From Lewinellaceae bacterium (GTDB lineage Bacteria > Bacteroidota > Bacteroidia > Chitinophagales > Saprospiraceae), in contig JADJRC010000012.1 of assembly GCA_016712415.1 (NCBI GenBank), forward strand, positions 1-64,000: 64,000 nt of DNA. Direction: 5' to 3'. Each line of letters begins with the position of its first letter. The stretch's first letter is position 1. A program made the translations under genes and the position numbers. The notes under the pieces are model-generated. The model was not told the origin of the DNA, did no database searches, and saw only the letters and a list, made by a program, of their open reading frames with translations. Below, in pieces: positions 21,431 to 29,746 of this stretch.

Positions 21431-22324
21431 TTAGTTGCGGTCGCGGCTTGATTTGGACGACTTTAGGGCTGTAGGCCGGGCGCCGGGGCCCCTGCTGATT
21501 TTCAGACAATACGTTTCAACGGAAACGGTACTGTCACAACCGCTCTCACAAATGTCCTTTCTGGTGGTTTCAAGTCCTGTTTCAGCGACTTTTTCCGAGT
21601 AATAAGCAAAACGTGTCTGAGTGAGTTCTTCCAGCACCTTTGTCAATTCGGCCTGTGTATTCTTTACATCATCGGCCGTGCTCTTGATATTGGCGTCGAC
21701 CTGTGCCTTGAATGCTTTGCTGGTATCTACCAGGCTTTGGCCGAAGGGTTTTAGCCCGGCGAGATTGAGAAAGGTCTGTATGCCCGATATGGTAACGATA
21801 TCATCGAAGGCGGTTTGTCCGGCAGTATCGAGTTCTGAAGCCAGGGCTTCAATGGTATCGGCCTGCTGTTTGATCGTGGTCGTCTCGGTGGTCGGGGTAT
21901 TATTGACGAGATCAATCCGGTTGTTGATACATATCTTCATGGCGCAGGCCGCTTTGTGGGCCTCCTCCAGTTTTTTCTTCAGATCGCCGATGATCTTGGA
22001 GGTCTCCTTGATCATTTTACCCAGATCGGCGTCTTTCTTGATATAGGCATCGATGTTTTTCTGAATAATTTCGGAGCCCTTGGCGGTTTCAAGGGCGATA
22101 CAGTTATCCAGGTCAAGGTACAGGGTGTGTATTTTTTGCGCCTTGTCGAGGCAGCATATCTTGTACCGCCGGGAATCGATTTTGGAATCCCAACGGGTTT
22201 TGCTCCCGTTTTTTCTTCCGGTGGCGGCGTTCCGTTCATCCCTGATGGTTTGGATGCATTCACAAAGCACATCTTCGGGCCCCGGCAGCCCGCCGGCATT
22301 GCCGTTTGAATTTACATTTGCCAT
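21431..22324 (-). CDS. Helical coiled-coil protein of unknown function in the eCIS operon
   Basis: A 297-residue protein without a recognised domain. After a Gly/Asn-rich leader (MANVNSNGNAGGLPGPED) comes a Cys cluster (LCECIQTIRDE, YKICCLDKA), then long amphipathic helices (GKMIKETSKIIGDLKKKLEE and a stretch ending AELTKVLEELTQTRF) and a basic tail KSSKSSRDRN. No signal peptide or membrane segment. It lies 34 nt after the sheath stop and 30 nt before the next helical gene, so all three are surely one transcript. With its neighbour it is the main candidate for a lineage-specific particle component or packaged cargo. Confidence 0.75.
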   Translation of the reverse strand: MANVNSNGNAGGLPGPEDVLCECIQTIRDERNAATGRKNGSKTRWDSKIDSRRYKICCLDKAQKIHTLYLDLDNCIALETAKGSEIIQKNIDAYIKKDADLGKMIKETSKIIGDLKKKLEEAHKAACAMKICINNRIDLVNNTPTTETTTIKQQADTIEALASELDTAGQTAFDDIVTISGIQTFLNLAGLKPFGQSLVDTSKAFKAQVDANIKSTADDVKNTQAELTKVLEELTQTRFAYYSEKVAETGLETTRKDICESGCDSTVSVETYCLKISRGPGARPTALKSSKSSRDRN

Positions 22325-22358
22325 GTTAAAGAGTTTTTGATTGTTAAGTTATCGGGGT

Positions 22359-23770
22359 TCAGGATTCAGACAGCATTTTATGGCTGAAACGGAGGATAAT
22401 GAATTCGGCGGGTCGAACAACTGCCATACCGATTTCCACGATCATCCGGCCTTCCCAGATGTCGAGTTCCGACATGGTTTCGTTGAGGCCGACTTTTACA
22501 TAGAATGCCTCCTCCGGGGTAGTGCCCATGAGCGCCCCTGCCCGCCATTGCAGCACCAAAAAGTTGTCTATCATGGATTTTACCCGTGTCCAGGTGTTGC
22601 GGTCGTTGGGCTCGAAAACGAATTGAAGGGTAGCCTTTCCGACCGATTCTTCAACCATGTTGAAAAAACGGCGTACGGGTATGTAGCGCCATTCATTGTC
22701 GTTGCCGGCAAGTGTGCGCGCACCCCAGACAATGGCCGGGCCGCGTCCGGTAAACGAACGGATGACGTTTACGGATTTTCCTGCATTGTCATCGACGTTA
22801 AGGGTTTCCTGCTCTTTGTCGGTAATCTTCAGCATGGGCCGGATAACGTAATCCATGTTGACATTGGCAGGTGCTTTCCAAACGCCCCGGGAGGCGTCAA
22901 CATCGGCATAGATACCCACCATTGCCGGCGAGGGGGCATCACCAGCGGCATATTGCGGATAGCAGCCCGCGCCTGGAAATAGAGCGCATTGTTTTTGCCT
23001 TTTAATTCTGCAAGCGTTCCGTTGAGCGATCCGTCGCCGCCCTGATGCACGATCGTTACATTGCCGTCGCCCGCACCTTCTCCGCCGTAGTAATAGTCGA
23101 GAATAGTTTCTACGTTGGGGAAATACGAGCAGCCGTACTTCAGGGTGTCCGTTTCATTCGGCGTTTTATCCCTTAAAGTAGCAATGTTGGCCATGAGATC
23201 GGGTTCCTGCGGATCAAGCCATACATCCATTACAGTAAACCGGTCCTTCATGTCCAGGCACAGGTCCATGGCTTCACCATACAGGGTGTAATAGTCGTCC
23301 ACACTGGTAAGGCTTTGGGCATCAGGAAATACGATAAGGGTAATTTCGTCCACCTTACGGGTCAGTTCAAGGCCCGCCACGAGTTCCGCAAATCCTACGG
23401 TACCTGTAGTATAGTCGCCCACCGAGATAATCCAGCAGGAGCCGCCACCGTTGGCAAAAAACATTTGCAGGGCGTAATGCATCAGGTAAACCGAGCGCAC
23501 ACCGATGGACGACTGCACATCGGCAGGCCGCCCCGAGGCCTGGGTAATGGTTACTGAAATTTGTGTTTCCGGCTGTGGAAGTCCGTAAAACCGTTCGTAT
23601 TCCAGCAGCGAAGAAATGCGCTTGGGCTCATTGAGCAATGAATTGCCCCGGGCGTCCAGGGCAATTTGCGTATATCCAATAAAAACGGGTATCGCTGTCT
23701 GGACCTGGGCGATGGAGGGAGGAAACTTAGGAATCTCCTCGATGTAAACTCCAGGGGTTTTGTAAATCAT
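22359..23770 (-). CDS. eCIS contractile sheath protein (one frameshift)
   Basis: Contractile tail sheath, the spring of the injection machine. The N-terminal frame starts MIYKTPGVYIEEIPKFPPSI, the hallmark of eCIS and phage sheath proteins, and has FFANGGGSCWIISVG and the TLIVFPDAQ strand. The C-terminal frame carries the sheath domain (MLKITDKEQETLNVDDNAG, IRSFTGRGPAIVWGARTLAG, WRYIPVRRFFNMVEES). The two join at a G5 run, 22932-22936 (C5 in the mRNA): one added base lets MPLVMPP continue into SPAMVGIYADVDAS, giving 470 residues, the expected length. As written, the gene would yield a truncated sheath and a non-functional particle. A homopolymer sequencing error is the likeliest cause. Confidence 0.92.
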
Positions 23771-23805
23771 ATGCGCTGATTTTTAATGGTGTGGAAGAAA
23801 TATGG

Positions 23806-25140
23806 TTAAACCAGGTCAATAACCCCGGTAATGTGTAGGGTAGAGTATTCGGAGTACAGTTGATCGGGCGGCTTTGGCTTTATCGGTGTCGGCATGGGTT
23901 GGGGGAATTTTGGTTCGACTGGATTGGCACTGTTTTCCGGCCTGACACCAATAGGCAGGTACGACATGGGTTGCGGCAACAATGTTGTTACGCTGTTTCC
24001 CTCCTGTTGTACATAATCCAGGTATGGGCTGCCGGGCTCGAATTGCTCGCCGCGGAAGATCGGCACATACCGCCAATAGGTAATTCGGCTCCGCAACCGG
24101 ATTTCAAACAAGGGAGGTATTGGATTCCCGTTCGGGTCGGGGATGGTGCGTAGTTCATTGCCCGGACCCAGTATCCGGTAGTCTGCATCTGTTTCGCCGA
24201 AATTGATTTGGATAACTGCAAATGCGCTTCCGACATATGCATCCGTCAGAAATAGTTGTCTGGTTTCCTGTACTGGGCCGGCATTGACGTCCAATTGGTA
24301 AACCCCATCCAAAGGCGCCAGGGTTTTGGCCGGGTCATTGGGGTTGGGAATGGCGGAAAAATCCAGCACGACCCGCTCAATGGGTTTTGCCGATTGTACA
24401 CTGATGGTTTTTAAAATATCTCCGCTGCTGTTTTTCAAGGTAAAATCGGCTTGGAGGATGTTCTGCGACTTGCTCAGCGGATAAACAAATCTTTTGGGGA
24501 GCGCTATCCGGTCGCCGGCATGTACATAACCCAAATCCAATCCGGCGCCGACGGTTCTCCATTGTTTTGCAGGATCGGTGTGGGCAGTATATTCCTTAAT
24601 ATCCGGGCCATGATTCGCCAATTCTCCCATCTCGTATGCCTTTCCGGGGTCAAACGGCGGTACCGGTACCGACATGGAGCGGAAACCCGTGTCATGTACT
24701 GCTTCCGGACGGTTCGAAAAATAATAGGTGGCCGGCAGATCGGGCTTAAGGAGCGGCAGGGCGGTATAGTTCAGGAAAAGCGGGTTGTTGCGTCGAACGA
24801 TAAAATAGAGGCTGGTTAGGGGCAAAGGTTCGATAGCGGGCTTGGTTACCAGATTGTTGCCAACCGGAACGTCTTTTGTTGAGGCCGCTACGGTGAATCC
24901 GGTAGCCGTAGGCACAAAATGCCACCTCAATCCGGCGAGCGTTGTCTTGGTTGACTCCGTCGGCTCAATCCTCAGGTCCTTGCGCAACAAATACTGGTTC
25001 AGCAGCAACCGCTCCTGAAGTACCGCCAGGCGGCCCGGATCATTCAGGTCAAAGAAAGACAGGTTTGACTTGCTGAGCAGGTAGTACTCGTGCAGCAGGC
25101 GCACTTCAAACAATCGGCGATATGTTGTGATGGTTGCCAT
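23806..25140 (-). CDS. Conserved-type eCIS-locus protein of unknown function
   Basis: A 444-residue, largely beta-strand protein with no signal peptide or membrane segment. It begins MATITTYRRLFEVRLLHEYY and includes ADRIAL-like strands around GYVHAGDRIALPKRFVYPLS, a GDILKTISVQSAKPIERVVL section and a Pro-rich tail (PKFPQPMPTPIKPKPPDQ) before a last short strand. It starts 5 nt after the DUF4255 stop and ends 35 nt before the sheath start, so it belongs to the early part of the operon. From memory, proteins with this start sit at the same place in other Bacteroidota eCIS loci, but I know no function. A cap or sheath-terminator role is a guess. Confidence 0.7.
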   Translation of the reverse strand: MATITTYRRLFEVRLLHEYYLLSKSNLSFFDLNDPGRLAVLQERLLLNQYLLRKDLRIEPTESTKTTLAGLRWHFVPTATGFTVAASTKDVPVGNNLVTKPAIEPLPLTSLYFIVRRNNPLFLNYTALPLLKPDLPATYYFSNRPEAVHDTGFRSMSVPVPPFDPGKAYEMGELANHGPDIKEYTAHTDPAKQWRTVGAGLDLGYVHAGDRIALPKRFVYPLSKSQNILQADFTLKNSSGDILKTISVQSAKPIERVVLDFSAIPNPNDPAKTLAPLDGVYQLDVNAGPVQETRQLFLTDAYVGSAFAVIQINFGETDADYRILGPGNELRTIPDPNGNPIPPLFEIRLRSRITYWRYVPIFRGEQFEPGSPYLDYVQQEGNSVTTLLPQPMSYLPIGVRPENSANPVEPKFPQPMPTPIKPKPPDQLYSEYSTLHITGVIDLV

Positions 25141-25145
25141 AATGC

Positions 25146-25757
25146 TCAGCAGTTGTCGTCAAGGTGGTTAACAGAGGCTTCAATCGTCTCAATCGGAGGC
25201 CCTTCTGTACCCGTACGGCGGTCGTAGAGACTGACAAGCCGTACTTTGTACATTGCAAAGGGCAACTGGCGTCCGCCCAGCGCACCCCACAGGTGGTTGA
25301 TCTGTTCAAACGTAAGCGTGTATAATTCGAGGGTAAGTTTCAGTTGAGAGAGGTCTTCCGGCTCATTGCCGGTAATAGGCGCCGTCAGATTGGCTGCCGT
25401 ACCGGTGGAAAATGTGTTCTGAATCTGGAAAAAGCGGATGATTCCGCTGAGGCGGTGCAGGGCATCTGCATAGTTGCCTGGAAAATTGGTGCAGAACAGC
25501 ACATATAAATTCAAATAAACGGGAGGGTTGATATAATCGACTCCGCCAAGGGCATTGGGACGGACGGCTTTCACATTCTTCAGGGTACTTTCTTCTTCGA
25601 TATTGACCAGCGTAATGATTATACCTTCCAGATCGGCATCCTGGTTGCTTTCAAAAAGTGCTATATTTTCCAGCAGGACCGTCGTACCCGGCGCCACTGA
25701 TGAGTTAATATATGCAGACAATTCGTCCCGTAACAGTATTAATGCGGTGTCTATCAT
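25146..25757 (-). CDS. DUF4255 (Pvc16/Afp16-type) tube-terminator-like protein
   Basis: A 203-residue protein with the DUF4255/Pvc16 N-terminal pattern: MIDTALILLRDELSAYINSS, GIIITLVNIEEESTLKNVKA, NPPVYLNLYVLFCTNFPGNY and the Phe-Gln-Ile-Gln element IRFFQIQNTF. In Afp/PVC the homologue terminates tube and sheath growth and caps the distal end. It is the first gene of the minus-strand eCIS run, 5 nt before the next start. The 571-bp upstream gap should hold the operon promoter, but no convincing TAnnTTTG box is seen on this strand. Confidence 0.88.
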   Translation of the reverse strand: MIDTALILLRDELSAYINSSVAPGTTVLLENIALFESNQDADLEGIIITLVNIEEESTLKNVKAVRPNALGGVDYINPPVYLNLYVLFCTNFPGNYADALHRLSGIIRFFQIQNTFSTGTAANLTAPITGNEPEDLSQLKLTLELYTLTFEQINHLWGALGGRQLPFAMYKVRLVSLYDRRTGTEGPPIETIEASVNHLDDNC

Positions 25758-26328
25758 TTGTTTTTGGACAATAAAAACCAGTCCGGGATAGCGGGTGCTA
25801 TCCGGTTGTGACCATTATCTATTGGAAATCAGCCTTGTTCTCTCCTGAAATATGGCTGTCAATGCCGATCTAAGCCGTGCATTGTCTTGCAAAACAGAAT
25901 GCGTGCTTGCGAGATGCTGCACAACTGTTTTCAGGTAGAAAAAGCATACGCCATCACTGGCATGCAATCTTGTAACGAAATGTAAACTCGAATTGGGTCA
26001 GAGTGACCCTGCAGATGGTATCGGCGCAACGCGTTTGCGCGGGATCATTGGTTTTACTAGTGCGTGGGAGGGTTCTGAAATTTCTGGTTCGGAGTGACGT
26101 TCAGGTAAACACTTAAACGTGAAGATTCAAATTTGGCTCAGTAGTACAAGGGGGATAACATAAGTGGTGCGAATATATTCGTTCGGATTCAAACGGCAAA
26201 ATTTTTCCAGCAAAAAAGAGGAAATACAGGAGATTTTGAAAGCCTTCCCGATATGAGCAGCAACGGTACACAATTTGCTATCCCCTTAAAACCTTACCTT
26301 TGCATTCCTAATTGACGAATCATCATCC
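25758..26328. other. Intergenic region between eCIS operon and sugar genes
   Basis: This 571-bp divergent spacer must contain the start signals of the eCIS operon (minus) and the UXS-like gene (plus). A good plus-strand promoter is visible at its right end. I find no exact CAAAnnTA (reverse -7) box for the minus strand, so the eCIS promoter may be non-canonical or activator-dependent. No gene, hairpin terminator or repeat is evident in the rest. Confidence 0.5.
26274..26302 (+). promoter_or_regulatory. Bacteroidota-type promoter for the UXS-like gene
   Basis: TTTG at 26274-26277, a 17-bp spacer, then TACCTTTG at 26295-26302 matches the Bacteroidota -33/-7 consensus (TTTG / TAnnTTTG). The start codon follows 26 nt after the -7 box, giving a short leader. 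Confidence 0.75.
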
Positions 26329-27300
26329 ATGACTAAAAAACGCATACTCATCGCCGGCGCAGCCGGCTTTATCGGCTCTCATTTGTGCGACCGCTTTCTC
26401 GCCGAAGGTTATTCTGTGATCGCAATGGACAACCTGCTGACCGGCGACCTGGCCAATATCGAACACCTGTTCCGGGAAAAGGACTTTGAATACTACCACC
26501 ACGATGTCACCAAGTTTGTTCATGTGCCGGGCAAACTGGACTATATCATGAACTTTGCCTCGCCGGCCAGTCCCATCGACTACTTGCAGATGCCGATCCA
26601 GACCCTGAAAGTGGGCGCCCTGGGTACACACAACCTGCTTGGCCTGGCCAAGGAAAAGGGCGCGCGTATTCTCGTGGCTTCTACTTCCGAGGTGTACGGC
26701 GACCCGCTCGTACATCCCCAGACGGAAGAGTATTGGGGTAATGTGAACCCTGTTGGCCCCCGCGGCGTGTACGACGAAGCCAAACGTTTCCTCGAAGCCA
26801 TCACCATGGCTTACCACAATTATCATGGCGTAGAAACGCGTATCGTGCGGATTTTCAACACGTATGGCCCGCGTATGCGCGTCAACGACGGCCGCGTGCT
26901 GCCCGCATTTTTCTCGCAGGCCATCCGCGGTGAAGGCCTGACCGTTTTTGGAGACGGCTCCCAAACGCGTTCTTTTTGCTACGTCGACGACCTCGTCGAA
27001 GGCATGTACCGCCTGCTGCTGAGCGACTACCACCTGCCTGTCAATATCGGCAACCCGTCCGAAATCACGGTAATGCAGTTCGCCCACGAAATACTCGACC
27101 TCGTGCAAAACCCAAAAGCATATATCGATTACCGCGAATTGCCCGTCGACGATCCGAAACAGCGCCGCCCCGATATCACCAAAGCGCAGACTATCCTCGG
27201 ATGGGAACCGAAGTTTGACCGCGCCACAGGGCTCAAACTGACGTATGAGTACTTCAAGAAGGCCGTTAAAGTGGATGATTTAGTGTTGAGTGATAAGTGA
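26329..27300 (+). CDS. UDP-glucuronate decarboxylase-like SDR epimerase
   Basis: Extended short-chain dehydrogenase, 323 residues, most like UDP-glucuronate decarboxylase (UXS), which makes UDP-xylose for surface glycans. It has the Rossmann motif GAAGFIGSH (residues 10-18), the NAD-ribose site MDNLLTGDLANIEHL, STSEVYGDP, the YxxxK pair in GVYDEAKR, and RIFNTYGPRM with GDGSQTRSFCYVDDLVEG. These last elements distinguish UXS from GalE. The final codons (VLSDK plus stop) are made by the first units of a 7-bp tandem array, so the native C-terminus may have been altered by repeat growth. It is followed by rmlB in the same direction. Confidence 0.88.
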   Translation: MTKKRILIAGAAGFIGSHLCDRFLAEGYSVIAMDNLLTGDLANIEHLFREKDFEYYHHDVTKFVHVPGKLDYIMNFASPASPIDYLQMPIQTLKVGALGTHNLLGLAKEKGARILVASTSEVYGDPLVHPQTEEYWGNVNPVGPRGVYDEAKRFLEAITMAYHNYHGVETRIVRIFNTYGPRMRVNDGRVLPAFFSQAIRGEGLTVFGDGSQTRSFCYVDDLVEGMYRLLLSDYHLPVNIGNPSEITVMQFAHEILDLVQNPKAYIDYRELPVDDPKQRRPDITKAQTILGWEPKFDRATGLKLTYEYFKKAVKVDDLVLSDK

Positions 27301-27456
27301 TAAGTTGTGAGTGATAAGTGATGAGTGATAAGTGATGAGTGATGAGTGATAAGTGATAAGTGATGAGTGATAAGTGGTGAGTGATAAGTGATAAGTGGTG
27401 AGTGATAAGTGATGAGTGATAAGTGATGAGTGATAAGTGATGAGTGATAAGTATTG
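27282..27456 (+). repeat. Heptamer tandem array A (AGTGATA/AGTGATG, 25 units)
   Basis: Twenty-five consecutive 7-bp units, mostly AGTGATA and AGTGATG with a few AGTGGTG, AGTTGTG and AGTATTG. The array starts inside the last codons of the UXS-like gene and ends about 25 bp before a second, different array. The period is strictly 7 throughout. Confidence 0.95.
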
Positions 27457-27481
27457 AGTCATTATCGCATGTTTTCACAAA

Positions 27482-27561
27482 ATGACGAATGACGATCAAT
27501 GACGAATGACGAAAATGACGAATGACGAAAATGACGAATGACGATCAATGACGAATAACGA
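27482..27561 (+). repeat. Heptamer tandem array B (ATGACGA pairs)
   Basis: ATGACGA units occur in pairs separated by TCA or AA spacers and end in a variant ATAACGA. The array runs to within 14 bp of the probable rmlB start at 27575. It also creates a spurious in-frame ATG at 27548. Confidence 0.9.
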
Positions 27562-27574
27562 CACCAACGACGCA

Positions 27575-28642
27575 ATGACAAAACAAACCCTCCTTATCAC
27601 CGGCGGCGCGGGCTTTATCGGCTCGCATGTCGTGCGGCTTTTGGTATATAAATATCCCGATTACAGGATCGTCAACCTCGATGCGCTCACGTATGCCGGT
27701 AATTTGGAAAACCTGCGGGATGTGGAGCACGCACCGAACTATGTTTTCGAGCGTGCAGACATCACCAGCCCCGACGAAATAAAGGCGCTTTTTGAGAAAT
27801 ATCGCCCCGACGGGGTCATTCACCTGGCTGCCGAAAGCCATGTGGATCGTTCCATAGCGAACCCCCTGGCGTTTGTCGAAACCAATGTTATGGGTACGGT
27901 CAACCTGCTCAATGCCGCCCGCAACATCTGGAAAGATGACGCCGGCGGCAAGCGGTTTTATCACGTGTCTACCGATGAAGTGTATGGCTCCCTGGGCGAG
28001 GAGGGGCTTTTTACGGAAGAGACCCGCTACGATCCCCGGTCGCCTTACTCTGCTTCCAAAGCGGCCAGCGATCATTTTGTCCGGGCATATTTTCATACCT
28101 ACGACTTGCCGGTGGTGCTGTCCAATTGCAGCAACAATTACGGTCCCAACCATTTTCCCGAAAAACTCATCCCGCTGATAATCAATAATATAAAGCAAGA
28201 CAAGCCTTTGCCCGTTTACGGCGACGGCAAATACACCCGCGACTGGCTTTGGGTAAAGGACCACGCTTCTGCGATCGATACCATATTTCATAAGGGCCGT
28301 ACCGGCGAGACGTACAATATCGGCGGCAACAACGAGTGGAAGAATATTGACCTGGTGGAAAAACTGTGCGACATCATGGATGAACTGCTCGGCAAACCTG
28401 CCGGCGCCTCCCGCAGGCTGATCACTTTTGTAAAGGACCGTCCCGGACACGATCGCCGGTATGCCATCGACGCATCAAAATTGAAAACGGAACTCGGCTG
28501 GGAGCCATCCATCAAAGCGGAAGCGGGTTTCCGCGAAACCGCCCAATGGTACCTGGACAATGACGCATGGCTGCAACACGTCGTTTCCGGGGCTTACCAG
28601 CAGTATTACAACCAACAGTACCAAACGACAGGCAATAAATAA
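27575..28642 (+). CDS. rmlB: dTDP-glucose 4,6-dehydratase
   Basis: Converts dTDP-glucose to dTDP-4-keto-6-deoxyglucose, an early step of dTDP-rhamnose and related sugars. Seen: GGAGFIGSHVVRL (Rossmann), LDALTYAGNLENL, HLAAESHVDRSI, the dehydratase signature STDEVYGSLGE, and the catalytic Tyr-Lys in PYSASKAASDH. The stretch NCSNNYGPNHFPEKLIPLII and the DRPGHDRRYAID motif are RmlB-specific. The ATG at 27575 (MTKQTLLITGG) is preferred over 27548, because the extra nine codons are part of repeat array B. That leaves 355 residues, the usual size. No rmlA, C or D is nearby. Confidence 0.94.
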   Translation: MTKQTLLITGGAGFIGSHVVRLLVYKYPDYRIVNLDALTYAGNLENLRDVEHAPNYVFERADITSPDEIKALFEKYRPDGVIHLAAESHVDRSIANPLAFVETNVMGTVNLLNAARNIWKDDAGGKRFYHVSTDEVYGSLGEEGLFTEETRYDPRSPYSASKAASDHFVRAYFHTYDLPVVLSNCSNNYGPNHFPEKLIPLIINNIKQDKPLPVYGDGKYTRDWLWVKDHASAIDTIFHKGRTGETYNIGGNNEWKNIDLVEKLCDIMDELLGKPAGASRRLITFVKDRPGHDRRYAIDASKLKTELGWEPSIKAEAGFRETAQWYLDNDAWLQHVVSGAYQQYYNQQYQTTGNK

Positions 28643-28681
28643 ATAAGATTCTGGTGTGCCGACCTCCAGTCCCCAACCACC

Positions 28682-28824
28682 CCACTTCCCACTTACCACT
28701 TACCACTCACCACTTACCACTTACCACTTACCACTTATCACTTACCACTTACCACTTACCACTTACCACTTACCACTTACCACTTATCACTTACCACTTA
28801 CCACTTACCACTTACCACTTACCA
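28682..28824. repeat. Heptamer tandem array C (CCACTTA, about 20 units)
   Basis: About twenty 7-bp units of CCACTTA with occasional CCACTCA and TCACTTA. The array fills the space between the converging rmlB and rhodanese genes and supplies the rhodanese stop codon (28819-28821). In reverse complement the unit reads TAAGTGG, closely related to array A, so A and C are the same family in opposite orientation. Confidence 0.95.
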
Positions 28825-29331
28825 ATAAACTTTCTTCCCCTTTTTAAGCCAGACACCCCAGGTTCTACTGTAGGCGTGCACTTTTTCCGTCGCCCCCTTG
28901 TCGTCGTACACAGGATTTTCCTGGTTGACCCATTCAAAGATGCCGCCGTACAGGTTGGAAACATTTTTATAGCCGGCGGCGAGTAGTTTTTCCGCAACCT
29001 TTTCGCTGCGATACCCCACCGAGCAATAAACCACGATACGGCTGTCTTTAGCCAGGTCGGATGGGAGTTTGGTCACGTCGAAGTTGTCGTAACCGACCTC
29101 CACAGCCCCGTCAATGTGGCTAACGGCGTATTCTTTGGGTTCACGGGCATCCAGGAAAAAAATGCCCGCCGAATCCCGTGCGGCCTCCTGCACCTGGATT
29201 TCCGGTACGCTGTGGCGGAGCAGTGTTTTCAGCATGGCGCGGTACGTGCCGCTTTTTACCTGGCCCAGGCAGGCCTGTGCAGAAAAAAACAACCCGATAA
29301 GGGAGAGAAGTTTTACGCTGTTGAACGACAT
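28819..29331 (-). CDS. Exported rhodanese-domain protein
   Basis: A 170-residue single-domain rhodanese with the active-site loop VVYCSVGYRSEKVA (Cys + GYRS). Canonical rhodaneses transfer sulfane sulfur; exported single-domain forms are of uncertain role. The ATG at 29331 is preferred because it gives a clean signal peptide (MSFNSVKLLSLIGLFFSAQA), whereas the 31 upstream codons are Arg-rich and unlike it. FFLDAREPKEYAVSHIDGA is the conserved first half. The stop codon lies in the heptamer array. It is transcribed toward rmlB. Confidence 0.88.
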   Translation of the reverse strand: MSFNSVKLLSLIGLFFSAQACLGQVKSGTYRAMLKTLLRHSVPEIQVQEAARDSAGIFFLDAREPKEYAVSHIDGAVEVGYDNFDVTKLPSDLAKDSRIVVYCSVGYRSEKVAEKLLAAGYKNVSNLYGGIFEWVNQENPVYDDKGATEKVHAYSRTWGVWLKKGKKVYW

Positions 29332-29746
29332 GGCGATTGGTATTTTTACTTCTGTGACACGGCAAGTCCGGCGAAAAGTGCGCAGGAGCACATCGCGTCG
29401 TTGTGCTGCACGCAAAAGGTACACCTTAAGAACGTCGTTCCGAAGAAATCGTTACAAAAAAAATGAAGTTGGAAAAGGTTGGGCTGGTATTCCGCACCCG
29501 GCGCGGCGATCCGTACGCCGCGCCAAGTGCCAAACCGAAGATTATATGCGGGAGCCCTCGTTTAAAAAAAATCCTACTGCCAGAAGGGAAGCAGTAGGAA
29601 AATCAAAACATACTATGAGAAAACTGCGTGCAAGATAAACGCACGCCGCCCGCAGACTCAACAACTTTTTACGGAACGGCGGTAAATAACAGGGAACGGC
29701 GGACAGATATTCAATTGTCCTTATCTAACAAACTGATTACTAGTTT
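29332..29746. other. Intergenic region between rhodanese and prs
   Basis: Apart from the prs terminator at 29563-29598 I see no gene. Short reading frames here have no recognisable composition or start signals. The right part (29600-29746) is the 3' flank of prs. Confidence 0.5.
29563..29598 (-). terminator. Rho-independent terminator downstream of prs
   Basis: On the minus strand, CCTACTGC (29598-29591), a 10-nt loop and GCAGTAGG (29580-29573) form a perfect 8-bp stem followed by ATTTTTTTT. It lies about 150 nt beyond the prs stop. Confidence 0.85.

Noticed and set aside
22932..22936. Programmed ribosomal frameshift in the sheath gene
   Set aside because: The run is five Cs without a slippery heptamer or stimulatory structure I can see, and similar breaks occur in purA and others; error is likelier.
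2258..25757. Type VI secretion system or contractile prophage
   Set aside because: No TssJLM membrane complex, TssK or ClpV; no capsid, terminase, lysis or integrase genes. DUF4255, DUF5908, LysM adaptor and PAAR together fit eCIS.
26323..27108. 261-codon minus-strand frame opposite the UXS-like gene
   Set aside because: Antisense shadow caused by GC-rich codon bias; the plus strand has a complete SDR signature.
27266..27499. Repetitive minus-strand frames with periodic ITHHLSL-type peptides
   Set aside because: They are translations of the 7-bp tandem array in several frames, with no start signal or homology; not genes.
27282..27561. CRISPR array
   Set aside because: Units are 7 bp with no spacers, and no cas genes are present.
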